64,000 nt of DNA, from NCBI GenBank assembly GCA_900538765.1, contig UQAB01000003.1, forward strand, positions 56,291 to 120,290, written 5' to 3'. Below the pieces are notes generated by a model that had not been told where the DNA came from, did no database searches, and saw only the letters and a list, made by a program, of their open reading frames with translations. Positions 40,712 through 50,244 of the stretch are shown piece after piece. The stretch's first letter is position 1. Each line of letters starts with the position of its first letter. The translations under genes and the position numbers were made by a program. Source of the DNA: an uncultured Azospirillum sp. (GTDB lineage Bacteria; Pseudomonadota; Alphaproteobacteria; RF32; CAG-239).

Positions 40712-41146
40712 CTTTGTTTGTATTTTTTCGAGCCTGCCGCTGGCCGTCACTTCATACCCCTGTTCCCGCAGGGCTTCTTTGCCGCCCTCGTCAAAGGTGT
40801 AGTAATAAATCAGCTCGCGCTCGTTGATTCTGCCTGCGTCAACTGCTGCCTGCGGAATGCCCCAGACAACGGAAATCGGCCAGGTCAGAAGGTTGAGAAA
40901 ACCATATAACATCTGCCCGTTGTCCGCGCCATTGCCTGACGCCAGATAAAAGTTTCCACCGCCCGGCAGCAGGTTCAAAAGGCCGGCGCCGGCTGCGCTG
41001 GCAGGTTTTTCCCAGTTTCCGGCGGGTTTTTCCGTGGTAATGCCCTGCGCGCGCAGGCTGCGCAATGTGTTGTTTTCCTGATGCGTTAAGGAAACACAGC
41101 CGGAGAGGAGAAGCCCCAGCATTGTGTATGCAATTAAGTTTTTCAT
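40709..41146 (-). CDS. Lipoprotein of unknown function
   Basis: The start is set at ATG 41144-41146, with AGGA 8-10 bases upstream; earlier in-frame ATGs fall within the leader RNA. The 145-residue product has a lipoprotein signal ending in the lipobox LLSGC (Cys about residue 17), a glycine-rich segment (LLNLLPGGGNFYLASGNG), a membrane-like or amphipathic stretch (LYGFLNLLTWPISVVWGIP) and an acidic C-terminus. This resembles small lipoproteins that sense or line the envelope, but no family is sure. Its 5' region is one of three copies of the structured leader described separately, although the protein is unrelated to the other two downstream products. Confidence 0.75.
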   Translation of the reverse strand: MKNLIAYTMLGLLLSGCVSLTHQENNTLRSLRAQGITTEKPAGNWEKPASAAGAGLLNLLPGGGNFYLASGNGADNGQMLYGFLNLLTWPISVVWGIPQAAVDAGRINERELIYYYTFDEGGKEALREQGYEVTASGRLEKIQTK

Positions 41147-41372
41147 ATCTTCAAACATCCTGTTTTTCATTCTGTTAACAAAACAAAACCCGCGCTAATA
41201 AAGGCGGGCGGATGTTAGAAAACCATACATAACCACATGGCTCGGCTTATTTGGCGGAGCCTTATTCACCGACATCCGCCTGAAAGGCAGAGGTCGGCAT
41301 ATTTAATTTGAGTCGCTATGCTGAACGACTGGTTATGTAAAGGGTTTTCTAAGCCCTGAGCATTGCTCTTTT
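41147..41372 (-). promoter_or_regulatory. Structured leader RNA element, copy C
   Basis: Read on the minus strand, this leader of about 225 nt matches copies A (54515) and B (62518) in architecture. Helix P1a pairs TTAGAAAACC (plus 343-352 of 41000) with GGTTTTCTAA (41215-41224), and P1b pairs TACATAACCA (41330-41339) with TGGTTATGTA (41226-41235). Inside are GTCG/CGAC interleaved with GCATA/TATGC (pseudoknot) and a GGCTC/GAGCC hairpin (41239-41261). GGCGGATGT (41272-41280) can pair with ACATCCGCC (41207-41215). The end is a CCCGC/GCGGG hairpin followed by TTTTGTTTTG. AACATCC (41210-41216) can instead pair with GGATGTT (41154-41160) over the ribosome site of the lipoprotein gene. Coordinates give plus-strand positions. 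Confidence 0.7.
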
Positions 41373-41485
41373 CTACGGAACAAAGCCTAAACTTAAACTA
41401 ACGAATTTCTTTGGATAAATCAAGCTTAATTTTGCGCTGGATATTTTCTGCGGCAGGGAGTTATTGTTGAAAGCTAAATTAATTC

Positions 41486-41513
41486 TTGAAAAAATCAGAT
41501 TTAGTGATACATT
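41486..41513 (+). promoter_or_regulatory. Promoter of gap
   Basis: TTGAAA (41486-41491) and TACATT (41508-41513) are spaced by 16 bp, about 65 bp before the gap ATG. The leader contains a small TGCCGG...CCGCA stem. Confidence 0.5.
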
Positions 41514-41576
41514 ATCCGAGGATAAAATAATGCCGGTGCGGGGCTGTCCGCATAATAATTGAAAAGGATATAAAAT

Positions 41577-42593
41577 ATGGTAGTTCGCGTAGCTATTAAT
41601 GGTTATGGCCGTATCGGCCGCTTAACTCACCGCGCTATGGTTGAGAGTGGTCGTACAGATATTGAACTCGTTGCGATTAACGATTTGGGTAAGCCGGTTG
41701 ACAATGCCCGTCTGCTGAAATATGATTCGGTTCACGGCCGTTTCAAAGGCGAAGTTTCCGCTGATGAAAATTCTATCACGGTTAACGGCCATAAGATTAA
41801 GGTTTTTGCTGAAAAAGACCCGAAAAACCTTCCTTGGAAAGATTTGAACATTGATGTTGTTATGGAATGCACCGGTATTTTTGCCGATAAGGAAAAAGCA
41901 TCTGTTCACCTCGAAGCCGGCGCTAAACAGGTTTTGATTTCCGCTCCGGCCAAAGGCGCTGACAAAACTATCGTATTCGGCGTAAACCACAAAACTTTGG
42001 ACGGTTCCGAACGCGTTGTTTCCAACGCTTCCTGCACCACAAACTGCCTCTCTCCGGTAGCTATGGTTCTGAACAAACTCTGCGGTATTGAAAAAGGTTA
42101 CATGACCACCATTCACTCTTATACCGGCGACCAGAGAACACTCGACATCGTTCACCCGAAAGATCCGTACCGCGGCCGCGCTGCTGCTTTGAACATGATT
42201 CCGACTTCTACCGGTGCTGCTAAGGCTGTTGGCTTGGTTCTGCCGGAATTGGCCGGCAAACTGGACGGTTCTGCCGTTCGCGTTCCGACCCCGGATGTTT
42301 CTTTGGTTGACCTGACATTCGACGCTACCCGCGCCGTTACGGTTGAAGAAATCAATGCCGCTATGAAAGCTGCCGCTGAAGGCGAACTGAAAGGCATTTT
42401 GGAATACAATGACGAACCGTTGGTTTCTCAGGACTTTGTAACTGATCCGCACACCTCAATTTTTGATGCCGGCCAGACCAAAGTTATCGACGGCAAATTC
42501 GTCCGTATCGTTTCCTGGTACGACAATGAATGGGGCTTCTCCAACAAGATGTCCGACACTGCCGTAGCTATGGCTAAAGCTTATAAAGCATAA
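41577..42593 (+). CDS. gap: Glyceraldehyde-3-phosphate dehydrogenase
   Basis: The enzyme oxidises glyceraldehyde-3-phosphate to 1,3-bisphosphoglycerate with NAD. The 338-residue product starts VRVAINGYGRIGRLTHRAM, has the catalytic cysteine in SNASCTTNCLSP, and the C-terminal SWYDNEWGFSNKM. Codon use is strongly biased, as expected for a highly expressed gene. Asp rather than a P-loop-type residue after the Rossmann motif fits NAD use in glycolysis. pgk follows in the same operon, separated by a hairpin. Confidence 0.98.
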   Translation: MVVRVAINGYGRIGRLTHRAMVESGRTDIELVAINDLGKPVDNARLLKYDSVHGRFKGEVSADENSITVNGHKIKVFAEKDPKNLPWKDLNIDVVMECTGIFADKEKASVHLEAGAKQVLISAPAKGADKTIVFGVNHKTLDGSERVVSNASCTTNCLSPVAMVLNKLCGIEKGYMTTIHSYTGDQRTLDIVHPKDPYRGRAAALNMIPTSTGAAKAVGLVLPELAGKLDGSAVRVPTPDVSLVDLTFDATRAVTVEEINAAMKAAAEGELKGILEYNDEPLVSQDFVTDPHTSIFDAGQTKVIDGKFVRIVSWYDNEWGFSNKMSDTAVAMAKAYKA

Positions 42594-42604
42594 GTGATGT
42601 TGAC

Positions 42605-42642
42605 GTTACCCTCTTGGTTCTGCCAGGGGGGTAATGTTTTTT
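42605..42642 (+). terminator. Attenuator-like hairpin between gap and pgk
   Basis: TTACCC and GGGTAA, with an inner TGG/CCA, form a stem followed by TGTTTTTTG. It lies within the operon and could let more gap than pgk be made, a common arrangement in glycolytic operons. Confidence 0.55.
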
Positions 42643-42656
42643 GTAAGGGAAAATAA

Positions 42657-43868
42657 ATGACAGAATATAAGACAATTAATGATTTGGGCGATTTGAACGG
42701 CAAGGTTGTTATGCTCCGCGCCGACCTGAATGTGCCTATGGATGAAAATTTTAACGTAACTAATGACGCGCGTATTGTCCGCACCGTGCCGACTATTAAA
42801 AAGCTGATGTCCGCCGGCGCGAAAGTTGTTGTTGTTTCTCACTTCGGCCGTCCGGAAGGCAAAGGCGATATGAAAAACTCCCTGAGCCATATAGTCAAAG
42901 ATTTGGAAAAAGCACTCGGCAAACATGTTGTGTTTGTTGATGACTGCATCGGTGAAAAAGTTGCCGCCGCTGTTAAAAGCATGAAACAGGATGAAATCCT
43001 GCTGCTGGAAAATCTTCGTTTTTATAATGAAGAGAAAAAAGGCGATGAAAACTTTGCCAAAGAGCTGGTTGCGCCGGTTGATGTTTATGTTTCCGACGCT
43101 TTCTCCACGGCTCACCGCGCCCATGCTTCCATGGTTGCCGCTGCAAAATTGCGCCCGGCTGCTATGGGGCTGTTGATGGAAGAAGAAGTCAATGCCCTGA
43201 CCAAAGGCCTGAATGACCCGAAACGCCCGTTGATTGCCATTGTCGGCGGTTCCAAGGTTTCTACCAAACTTGACCTTTTGAACAATCTGGTCAAAAAAGT
43301 TGACAAGCTGGTTATCTCCGGCGGTATGGCGCATACGTTTATGAAAGCCAACGGCATTGATACCATTAATGAAAACAATTCTCTGGTTCAGATGGATATG
43401 CTGGATACGGCGAAAGAAATTATGGCAACGGCCAAAGCCAACAACTGCGAAATCATTTTGCCGCAGGATGTTGTCGTTTCCAAGGAATTTAAGCCCATGG
43501 CCGAACACAAAACGGTTGATTTGGCTGAAATTCCGGCGGAAAGCTGGTCTTTGCTTGATGTCGGCGAAAAATCAATTGCCGCCATCAACGGCAAAATTGC
43601 CGAATGCAAAACTTTGGTTTGGAACGGCCCGCTCGGCGTATTTGAAATGAAACCGTTTGACAATGCCACCAACAAGGTTGCCCAGTATGCCGCCAAACTG
43701 ACGGAAGAAGGCAAGCTGACAACCGTGGCCGGCGGTGGCGATACCGTTTCTGCTTTGGCGAATGCCGGTGTTGAAAATAAGTTTTCTTATATTTCGACGG
43801 CAGGCGGTGCTTTCCTTGAATGGATGGAAGGCAAAGAGCTCCCCGGCGTTGTTGTTCTGAAAAAATAA
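42657..43868 (+). CDS. pgk: Phosphoglycerate kinase
   Basis: Pgk transfers phosphate from 1,3-bisphosphoglycerate to ADP. The 403-residue product has the N-terminal VMLRADLNVPMDE, the substrate arginines in HFGRPEG, and LLENLRFYNEEKKGD. The SDAFSTAHRAHAS segment and the C-terminal nucleotide site (VWNGPLGVFE, TVAGGGDTVSAL) complete it. Length is normal. Together with gap (upstream) and eno (57591) it covers lower glycolysis in this window. Confidence 0.98.
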   Translation: MTEYKTINDLGDLNGKVVMLRADLNVPMDENFNVTNDARIVRTVPTIKKLMSAGAKVVVVSHFGRPEGKGDMKNSLSHIVKDLEKALGKHVVFVDDCIGEKVAAAVKSMKQDEILLLENLRFYNEEKKGDENFAKELVAPVDVYVSDAFSTAHRAHASMVAAAKLRPAAMGLLMEEEVNALTKGLNDPKRPLIAIVGGSKVSTKLDLLNNLVKKVDKLVISGGMAHTFMKANGIDTINENNSLVQMDMLDTAKEIMATAKANNCEIILPQDVVVSKEFKPMAEHKTVDLAEIPAESWSLLDVGEKSIAAINGKIAECKTLVWNGPLGVFEMKPFDNATNKVAQYAAKLTEEGKLTTVAGGGDTVSALANAGVENKFSYISTAGGAFLEWMEGKELPGVVVLKK

Positions 43869-43884
43869 GAAAAAACGCTGAACA

Positions 43885-43920
43885 AAAACCCCTGTTTGAT
43901 CTTTCCAAACGGGGGTTTTA
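43885..43920 (+). terminator. Terminator of gap-pgk
   Basis: AAAACCCCTGTTTG pairs with CAAACGGGGGTTTT around a short loop. It lies 15 bp after pgk. Confidence 0.85.
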
Positions 43921-44057
43921 CTAATTAATGTAATAACCTCTATATACGAAAGTTTTTTTGCAAACTCCTAATCCTAATGTATGATATTTTTGTGAAATTT
44001 TAAAGAAAGTATTGTATAATAATTATTGTAGAAAATAAAATTTTGTCAAAAAAGACG

Positions 44058-44085
44058 TTGTTTTTATCGAAAAATATGCTAATAT
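44058..44085 (+). promoter_or_regulatory. Promoter of the 670-residue protein gene
   Basis: TTGTTT (44058-44063) and TAATAT (44080-44085) have a 16-bp spacer. Transcription near 44092 would leave no room for a ribosome site before ATG 44096, supporting the later start at 44120. Confidence 0.45.
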
Positions 44086-44119
44086 AAAAATAAATATGAG
44101 ATATTTTAAGAGGCATGAA

Positions 44120-46132
44120 ATGGCTGGCGAAGAGAATAGAACAATTCATTTTGAAGATTTCAACAAGTTAAATGAGCAAACGCGCCCGGAGGGAGATTTT
44201 ACTGTTGCTGAAGTCCAGCGCTCCTTGGAAAAAGAGCGTAAGCAGCTGCAGGAAGAATTTGACCGCCTTGAAAAACAGACGGCGGATTTGCTGACACAGA
44301 TGCACACGGCGCCCCAGGCCGAAAAATCAAGGTTGATGAACGAGTGGAAGGCCGTATCTCAGATTAAGCAGGTTACTAAACATAAATTGGCGGAAATAGA
44401 CGGTAGGCTGGCTTCTTTTGCCAAAAATCCGCAGTCTTATACCAATCTCTACAATATAAAAGAAAACCTGTCTTCGCAAAATGTTTCTGCAGATTTGAAA
44501 GTTGATCGGAACGGCAATCTGGAAGTTGTTGTCGAGATGATGCGTCCCAGCCCGTTTGGCTTTAGCATTCGTGACGGACATTTAACCTTTGACAATACCA
44601 ACGTTTCTCCCGAGCAGTTGAAAGAAATGCTTGATACGCTGGAAAAAATGGGAATTAAAGACATTCGTATCCCGGATGAATTGGATAAAAAACTCAAAGA
44701 AAATATGGAAAAGGCGGTTGATGAACGGAATGCCGAAGCTGACCGGAATTATGACAAAGACCGTGCCCCGACTTTGCTGACCGGAGAGCACGAAAAGACG
44801 TCGGCCGCCAATGATAACGGCAATCAGGGAACAGAAGACAACGGCCCCTCTCGCCCGGCTTTTGAATCTAATGCCCCGATTATCCCGGGAGTTAACCCCG
44901 AATATGCCGCGTCTGAAACCGCTAATTTGCCGGAATCTAAACCGGCACCGCAGTTTTCTTACGACTATAAAGAATTTCACCATAAGGTTGAATTTGACAT
45001 TCTGCAGAGAAATATGGGAAAAATCAAGGATTCCAGCTTTTTCCATGTTAAACAGGGTGGATATGACAAATGGTATGTTTATGATACCGAAAATCCTGAT
45101 AACTATGATAATGATGGCAAACGCGGCAAAGACGGCAGTGTTGCCGTTAAAAATCAGTTTGTTTTATGGGCCAGGGAAAAAGATAACGGCTCTATTGAAT
45201 TGGGGTATTCAATGCCTAACGGCAAACCGATTAGCAATGCCTTGGCTGACAAGCTGATTTCTCTGCATAAGGATCGCGGCAATACGCATATTAAGTTTGG
45301 CGGTATGACTGATGATGATGCCGGAACTTTTCGTACCCGCTGTGCTCGTATGGGAATTATCCCAATTGGTATTGGTATTAATGAAAAACATGCAGCGGAA
45401 ATGGTTGGCGAAGCGGCTAAAAAATTGTCGGATGATGAGTTGCAGGTGTTTAAATGGCGGCTGGCGCAGCAGATGCGCAAAAACATCAGAAACAGCGGAA
45501 AAGCTTTTGAAAGTGATCGTACTGCCGGCTATATTAAAGACCTTGAAGGCGACTTTAAGTTTAATCCGTTCAAAGGGGCTTACGACGATGTCTTTAAGGG
45601 GATTATTGAACGCGAAAAACGTAGTAATAAGGCTGAAAATGCCGTTGGCGCCGTTTATACCATGGAAAAGATTTTTGAAGCCTACCGTGGTGGTCTGGAA
45701 ACAAACGATCCGGGGGCTATAACCATGGGAGATGTTCTTAATCCTAAAAATAACCTTTTCACGGAAGAAGAGATTAAAGCCATAAAAAATAAATATGCCG
45801 AGGCGCAAATGCCTCTACCGTTGGATCAGCCGATGAATAAGCTGAAAAAAGATGATTTGACTAAAATGTTTGAGGCCGTTATGCCAATCCAGCAAAAACA
45901 GGCGGCGCAGGAAATGAAAGAAAACGCTGCCCGTTACTCGACCGCCAAGGAAAAAGACGATGCGGTTAAAGATGTTATTATGAATGCAAACGGCAAAATG
46001 GATTCCATTGCCGGAGAGTTAGAGCAAAAAGGTCTGAAAAAGATTTATTTCTCGCGCCTTAACACCAATATGAGACTCGGCGGCTCCCGTCATACGCAAA
46101 ATACGCCGGTCAATGCCGGGGAAGGACGGTAA
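44120..46132 (+). CDS. Large cytoplasmic protein of unknown function
   Basis: The start at ATG 44120 is preferred over 44096 because AAGAGG lies six bases before it. The 670-residue product has no signal peptide or membrane helix. It has an N-terminal coiled coil (about residues 25-110), then two stretches with a shared theme of a strand, a helix and a strand: GHLTFDNTNVSPEQLKEMLD...GIKDIRIP near 165-190, and GKPISNALADKLISLHKDRG...HIKFGG near 380-405. A low-complexity acidic linker separates them. The second stretch recalls the polyvalent-protein-associated (LPD7-like) modules of mobile elements, but I am not confident. Helical regions fill the C-terminus. It is a single-gene unit with its own promoter and terminator. 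Confidence 0.7.
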   Translation: MAGEENRTIHFEDFNKLNEQTRPEGDFTVAEVQRSLEKERKQLQEEFDRLEKQTADLLTQMHTAPQAEKSRLMNEWKAVSQIKQVTKHKLAEIDGRLASFAKNPQSYTNLYNIKENLSSQNVSADLKVDRNGNLEVVVEMMRPSPFGFSIRDGHLTFDNTNVSPEQLKEMLDTLEKMGIKDIRIPDELDKKLKENMEKAVDERNAEADRNYDKDRAPTLLTGEHEKTSAANDNGNQGTEDNGPSRPAFESNAPIIPGVNPEYAASETANLPESKPAPQFSYDYKEFHHKVEFDILQRNMGKIKDSSFFHVKQGGYDKWYVYDTENPDNYDNDGKRGKDGSVAVKNQFVLWAREKDNGSIELGYSMPNGKPISNALADKLISLHKDRGNTHIKFGGMTDDDAGTFRTRCARMGIIPIGIGINEKHAAEMVGEAAKKLSDDELQVFKWRLAQQMRKNIRNSGKAFESDRTAGYIKDLEGDFKFNPFKGAYDDVFKGIIEREKRSNKAENAVGAVYTMEKIFEAYRGGLETNDPGAITMGDVLNPKNNLFTEEEIKAIKNKYAEAQMPLPLDQPMNKLKKDDLTKMFEAVMPIQQKQAAQEMKENAARYSTAKEKDDAVKDVIMNANGKMDSIAGELEQKGLKKIYFSRLNTNMRLGGSRHTQNTPVNAGEGR

Positions 46133-46149
46133 TCTGCGCTTTTCAACAA

Positions 46150-46185
46150 AAGAAAGCCCGCTTGTAAAAGCGGGTTTTCTTTTAT
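46150..46185. terminator. Bidirectional terminator
   Basis: AAAGCCCGCTT and AAGCGGGTTTT pair around GTAA with A- and T-rich flanks, between two convergent genes. Confidence 0.8.
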
Positions 46186-46195
46186 ATTTTTCGGT

Positions 46196-48667
46196 TTATT
46201 TAACTGGTTTGATATGCCAAATATTGTCGGCATAGTTCATAATTGCCCGGTCGGAAGAGAATTTTCCGATTCTCGCAACATTCAGAAGCGCCTTTTTTGC
46301 CCATTCTTCTTTGTTGAGGTAATCTTTTTCCGTCTGTTTGATTGTTTTGTTAAAGTCATTCAAATCAGCCAGAATAAAATAGTAGTCACGATTGACAAGC
46401 TCTTCAAAAATCGGCTTGAACAACAGGACATAGTCTTTTTCGCAGAACATGGTCGAGTTGACGGCATTCAGAATACGTTTGATATAATCGTCTTTTTCAT
46501 ACAGCTCGCGCGGATTGTAGGTTGCGCGCTTCTCGTTGATTTCTTCTTCCGTCAGGCCGAAAAGGTAGAAGTTGTCAAAACCGACTTCTTCTCTGATTTC
46601 GATATTTGCACCGTCCAGCGTGCCGACCGTCAGCGCGCCGTTCAGGGCAAATTTCATGTTACCCGTGCCTGAAGCTTCAAATCCGGCCGTTGATACCTGC
46701 AGGCTGACGTTGGCAGCCGGGAACATCATTTCCGCCAGAGAAACCTTATAGTCAGGGATAAAGACGACTTTAATCATGTCGTTGACGCGCGGGTCATTAT
46801 TGACAACGGAAGCAACGTTATTAATCAGTTTAATAATCAGCTTGGCAAAATTATAAGACGGCGCGGCTTTTCCGGCAAAGATATAAGTCTTGGCCGTTGT
46901 CGGCTTCTGGTTGTCTTTAATAATTGCCAGATAATCGCCGATAACCTGCAAAATTGTCAGAAGCTGGCGTTTGTATTCATGGATTCTTTTGGCATGAATA
47001 ATAAACATACTTTCCGGATTAACCATAACACCGGTTGTTTTGAAAATCGTATTAACCAGACGCTTCTTGTTTTGCAGCTTGACTTCCGAAAATTCCCGCA
47101 GAAACTTCTTGTCATCGGCAAATTTTTCCAGTTTATGCAGCTCGTCAAGATTAATAATCCAGTCGCCGCCGATTTTTGACGTAATCAAATCGGACAAGGC
47201 ACTGTTGGCATGCAACAGCCAGCGGCGCGGCGTGATGCCGTTTGTGACGTTAGTAAATTTTTCCGGCCATAATTCGTAGAATTCGGGAACAAGACGCGTC
47301 TTAATCAGCTCGGAATGCAACCGGGCAACGCCGTTAACAGAAAACGAACCGACGATAGACAGGTTGGCCATGCGGATAATCTGGCCGTCTCCGTCACCGC
47401 TGACAATGGAAAGTTTGCTGAGCTTGGCTGAATCGTCACCGAATTTTGATTTGGCAAAATCAATAAAGCGCCGATTAATTTCGTAAATAATCTGCAAATG
47501 GCGCGGTAAAATATGTCCCATAATTTTTGACGGCCATGTTTCCAATGCTTCCGGCAGAAGAGTATGATTTGTGTAGGCAAAGACCTTGGTAACGATACTC
47601 CAGGCATCGTCCCATTCCTGACCGTAAGTGTCAACCAACAGACGCATCATCTCAACAATAGCCAGAGCCGGATGTGTGTCGTTAAGCTGAATACCGACAT
47701 AATCCGGAAGTTTGTGGAAATCATTGCTCTTTTCCAGAAAACGCCGGATAATATCCTGAACAGCGCAGGAAACAAAGAAATATTGCTGAACCAGACGCAG
47801 TGCTTTCCCCGATTCGACGGCATCGGACGGATATAAAACTTTGGAAATTGTTTCTGTGCCGATTTTTTCTTTAACTGCTTCCATATAGCCGCCTTCGTTA
47901 AAGATATTAATATCCAGCTCATCGTCGGTTTTAGCCGAGAACAAACGTAGATAATTGACGGCTCTGCCGTTATAGCCGACAACCGGAAAATCAAACGGCA
48001 CGCCGTAAATATGCTGGGTATTCATCCAAATGTAAGTATCCTGGCCGTTGGCGTTTTTCATTACTTCGACATCGCCGTAAATCGGAATGGTAACGCTTCT
48101 GTCCTGACGGGCGACCAGCCAGGGAGAGTCTTCACCAAGCCAGCTGTCCGCTTGTTCAACCTGATAACCGTTTTCAAATTTTTGTTTAAATAACCCGAAC
48201 TGATAATTAATACCGTAACCAAACCCCGGCAGACCGAGAGAAGCCATTGAGTCCAGATAGCAGGCCGCCAAACGTCCCAAACCGCCGTTTCCGAGAGCCG
48301 GGTCATATTCCGCGTCAAAAATTTCTTTCAGGGAAATATCGGGAAATCCCTCAATTTTGATATCTTTCATAATATCATAAAGACCGAGGTTGTGAAGATT
48401 GTTTTCCAGAGAACGCCCGATAAGATATTCAATGGACAGATAATAGATTCGCTTGGTGTTGACCTGATTATAACGGGCGATTGTTTCATACATCTTGTCC
48501 ATGGCAAATTCCCTGACAGCCAGGGCAATTGCCTGCAAAGCTTCTTCTTTGTTTATCTCGCAGGTTCTTTTGCCGATAAAATACTTGATATAATGCTCAA
48601 TCGAAAGTTTTAATCGTGCCTTGTCGATTTCGTTAATGATACTGTTGGCGGCATCTTTTTTTTTCAC
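46196..48667 (-). CDS. glgP: Glycogen/starch phosphorylase
   Basis: GlgP releases glucose-1-phosphate from alpha-1,4-glucans with pyridoxal phosphate. The 823-residue product has the family length, the N-terminal YYLSIEYLIGRSLENNL and GNGGLGRLAACYLDS, and the cofactor lysine in EASGTGNMKFALNGALTVGT. Its presence implies storage of glycogen; other glycogen genes are not in the window. It is a single-gene unit on the minus strand. It may feed glucose-1-phosphate to the rfbF pathway as well as to glycolysis. Confidence 0.97.
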   Translation of the reverse strand: MKKKDAANSIINEIDKARLKLSIEHYIKYFIGKRTCEINKEEALQAIALAVREFAMDKMYETIARYNQVNTKRIYYLSIEYLIGRSLENNLHNLGLYDIMKDIKIEGFPDISLKEIFDAEYDPALGNGGLGRLAACYLDSMASLGLPGFGYGINYQFGLFKQKFENGYQVEQADSWLGEDSPWLVARQDRSVTIPIYGDVEVMKNANGQDTYIWMNTQHIYGVPFDFPVVGYNGRAVNYLRLFSAKTDDELDINIFNEGGYMEAVKEKIGTETISKVLYPSDAVESGKALRLVQQYFFVSCAVQDIIRRFLEKSNDFHKLPDYVGIQLNDTHPALAIVEMMRLLVDTYGQEWDDAWSIVTKVFAYTNHTLLPEALETWPSKIMGHILPRHLQIIYEINRRFIDFAKSKFGDDSAKLSKLSIVSGDGDGQIIRMANLSIVGSFSVNGVARLHSELIKTRLVPEFYELWPEKFTNVTNGITPRRWLLHANSALSDLITSKIGGDWIINLDELHKLEKFADDKKFLREFSEVKLQNKKRLVNTIFKTTGVMVNPESMFIIHAKRIHEYKRQLLTILQVIGDYLAIIKDNQKPTTAKTYIFAGKAAPSYNFAKLIIKLINNVASVVNNDPRVNDMIKVVFIPDYKVSLAEMMFPAANVSLQVSTAGFEASGTGNMKFALNGALTVGTLDGANIEIREEVGFDNFYLFGLTEEEINEKRATYNPRELYEKDDYIKRILNAVNSTMFCEKDYVLLFKPIFEELVNRDYYFILADLNDFNKTIKQTEKDYLNKEEWAKKALLNVARIGKFSSDRAIMNYADNIWHIKPVK

Positions 48668-48854
48668 GAGATTTTCTCCTAAAGTTTACAAACATACAAA
48701 TTTATCCCAAGCATAAATTGGAATTGTTTGAAATATAGTTAATATGCACTATTTTTGAATTAAAGATGTTTTGTTATCATTTTTTTTAGAAATTTCATTG
48801 CATAATCGCAATAACACTATAAAATACATACGTAATTAATAAAAAGGTGAAGGA

Positions 48855-50219
48855 ATGAAAAAGACTTTTTTGTCGGCACTGTTGGTTGCGACGGCTCTGG
48901 CGACATCTGTTGCTCCGGCTTCTGCCGAAGATATTTTTACGGCAATGAGTTCGGCTTATAAAACAAATCCGACCCTGCAGGCGCAGCGCGCAAATCTGCG
49001 TTCTGTCGATGAAAATGTGGCTATTGCCAAATCTGGTTTCCGCCCGACGATTTCTTTAAACGGTGGGTATTCGGATTCTGATATTCATGACAATTCTAAT
49101 CCGCTGAATGACGAAAAACAGACGACAACCGTTTCGGCTCAAATCAGCCAGCCGTTGTTTAACGGTATGCAGACGGTTAATTCCGTAAAATCGGCAGATA
49201 GTTATGTCCGCTCACAGCAAAATAATCTGATGAATACCGAACAGAATGTTTTGCTGGAAGCGTCAACGGCCTATTTGGACGTTTTGCGCGATACGGCGAT
49301 TGTCAATCTGCAGAAAAACAATGAAAAGCTTTTGAAAAAACGTTTGGATGAAACAATGGAACGTTTCAATGTCGGCGAAGTAACCCGTACCGACGTTTCT
49401 CAGGCGCGCGCCCGTTACTCCAGCGCCCAGGCCGAGCGTATCAGCTCGGAAGGAGATTTGGAGGCTTCTAAAGCCGTCTATGCCAAAATCATCGGCAATG
49501 AACCGGATAAACTGGTTGAACCCGGCAATATTAATGAATTTTTGCCCAAGACTTTTAAAGAAGCCTATGATTATGCCAAAGTGTATAATTATACGATTCA
49601 GCAGGCAAAATTCTTGCTGGATTCCAAAACCTATGACGTTGCCGCAAATACCGGCGCTTTGTTGCCGCAAATCAGTTTGGACGGCGTTGCTTCCCACGGT
49701 AACAACGATGGCGGCATATATGACGACAATAAGGTTGACAATCTTGAGTGGGGCGTCAACATGACCATCCCTTTGTATGAAGGCGGCGCAACCCGGGCGA
49801 AGATTCGCCAGAGCAAATATTTGAAATGGCAGGCTCAGGAACTGGTTTTGGAAGCTGAACGCAAAGTTCTGTCTGATGTTAAAAGCGCTTGGGAATATAA
49901 GAGTTCTAACGAAGCTCGCATTAAATCGATTAAAGATCAGGTCAAAGCCAATGAAGTTGCTCTTGACGGCGTGCAGAAAGAAGAAGCTTTGGGCAACCGT
50001 ACCATTCTTGATGTCTTGAATGCTTACCAGGAGCTGTTAAATTCTAACGTGGAAGAAGTCAAAGCCAAGCGCGATTACTATGTCGCTTCCATGGAACTTC
50101 TGATGGCTATGGGCAAATTAACGGCTAAAGATATGAAATTAAATGTTGACTTGTACAATGCTAAGAAACATTATAAAGAAACAAGGGATAAATGGTTGTC
50201 CTTGTCAGTTGAAAAATAA
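48855..50219 (+). CDS. tolC: TolC-family outer membrane channel
   Basis: The 454-residue product has a signal peptide (cleavage after PASA, about residue 24) and two repeats of the outer-membrane efflux protein domain with long periplasmic coiled coils (SSAQAERISSEGDLEASKA and YKSSNEARIKSIKDQVKANE). TolC trimers join inner-membrane pumps or type I secretion transporters to the exterior. The order tolC-popZ-valS is typical of alphaproteobacteria. Confidence 0.94.
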   Translation: MKKTFLSALLVATALATSVAPASAEDIFTAMSSAYKTNPTLQAQRANLRSVDENVAIAKSGFRPTISLNGGYSDSDIHDNSNPLNDEKQTTTVSAQISQPLFNGMQTVNSVKSADSYVRSQQNNLMNTEQNVLLEASTAYLDVLRDTAIVNLQKNNEKLLKKRLDETMERFNVGEVTRTDVSQARARYSSAQAERISSEGDLEASKAVYAKIIGNEPDKLVEPGNINEFLPKTFKEAYDYAKVYNYTIQQAKFLLDSKTYDVAANTGALLPQISLDGVASHGNNDGGIYDDNKVDNLEWGVNMTIPLYEGGATRAKIRQSKYLKWQAQELVLEAERKVLSDVKSAWEYKSSNEARIKSIKDQVKANEVALDGVQKEEALGNRTILDVLNAYQELLNSNVEEVKAKRDYYVASMELLMAMGKLTAKDMKLNVDLYNAKKHYKETRDKWLSLSVEK

Positions 50220-50244
50220 CGTATAACTATTATGGATAAACATC

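Noticed and set aside
41147..41372. tmRNA (ssrA), considered because smpB is near
   Set aside because: There is no tRNA-like acceptor/T-arm or tag reading frame, and the same fold occurs three times, always in front of a coding gene.
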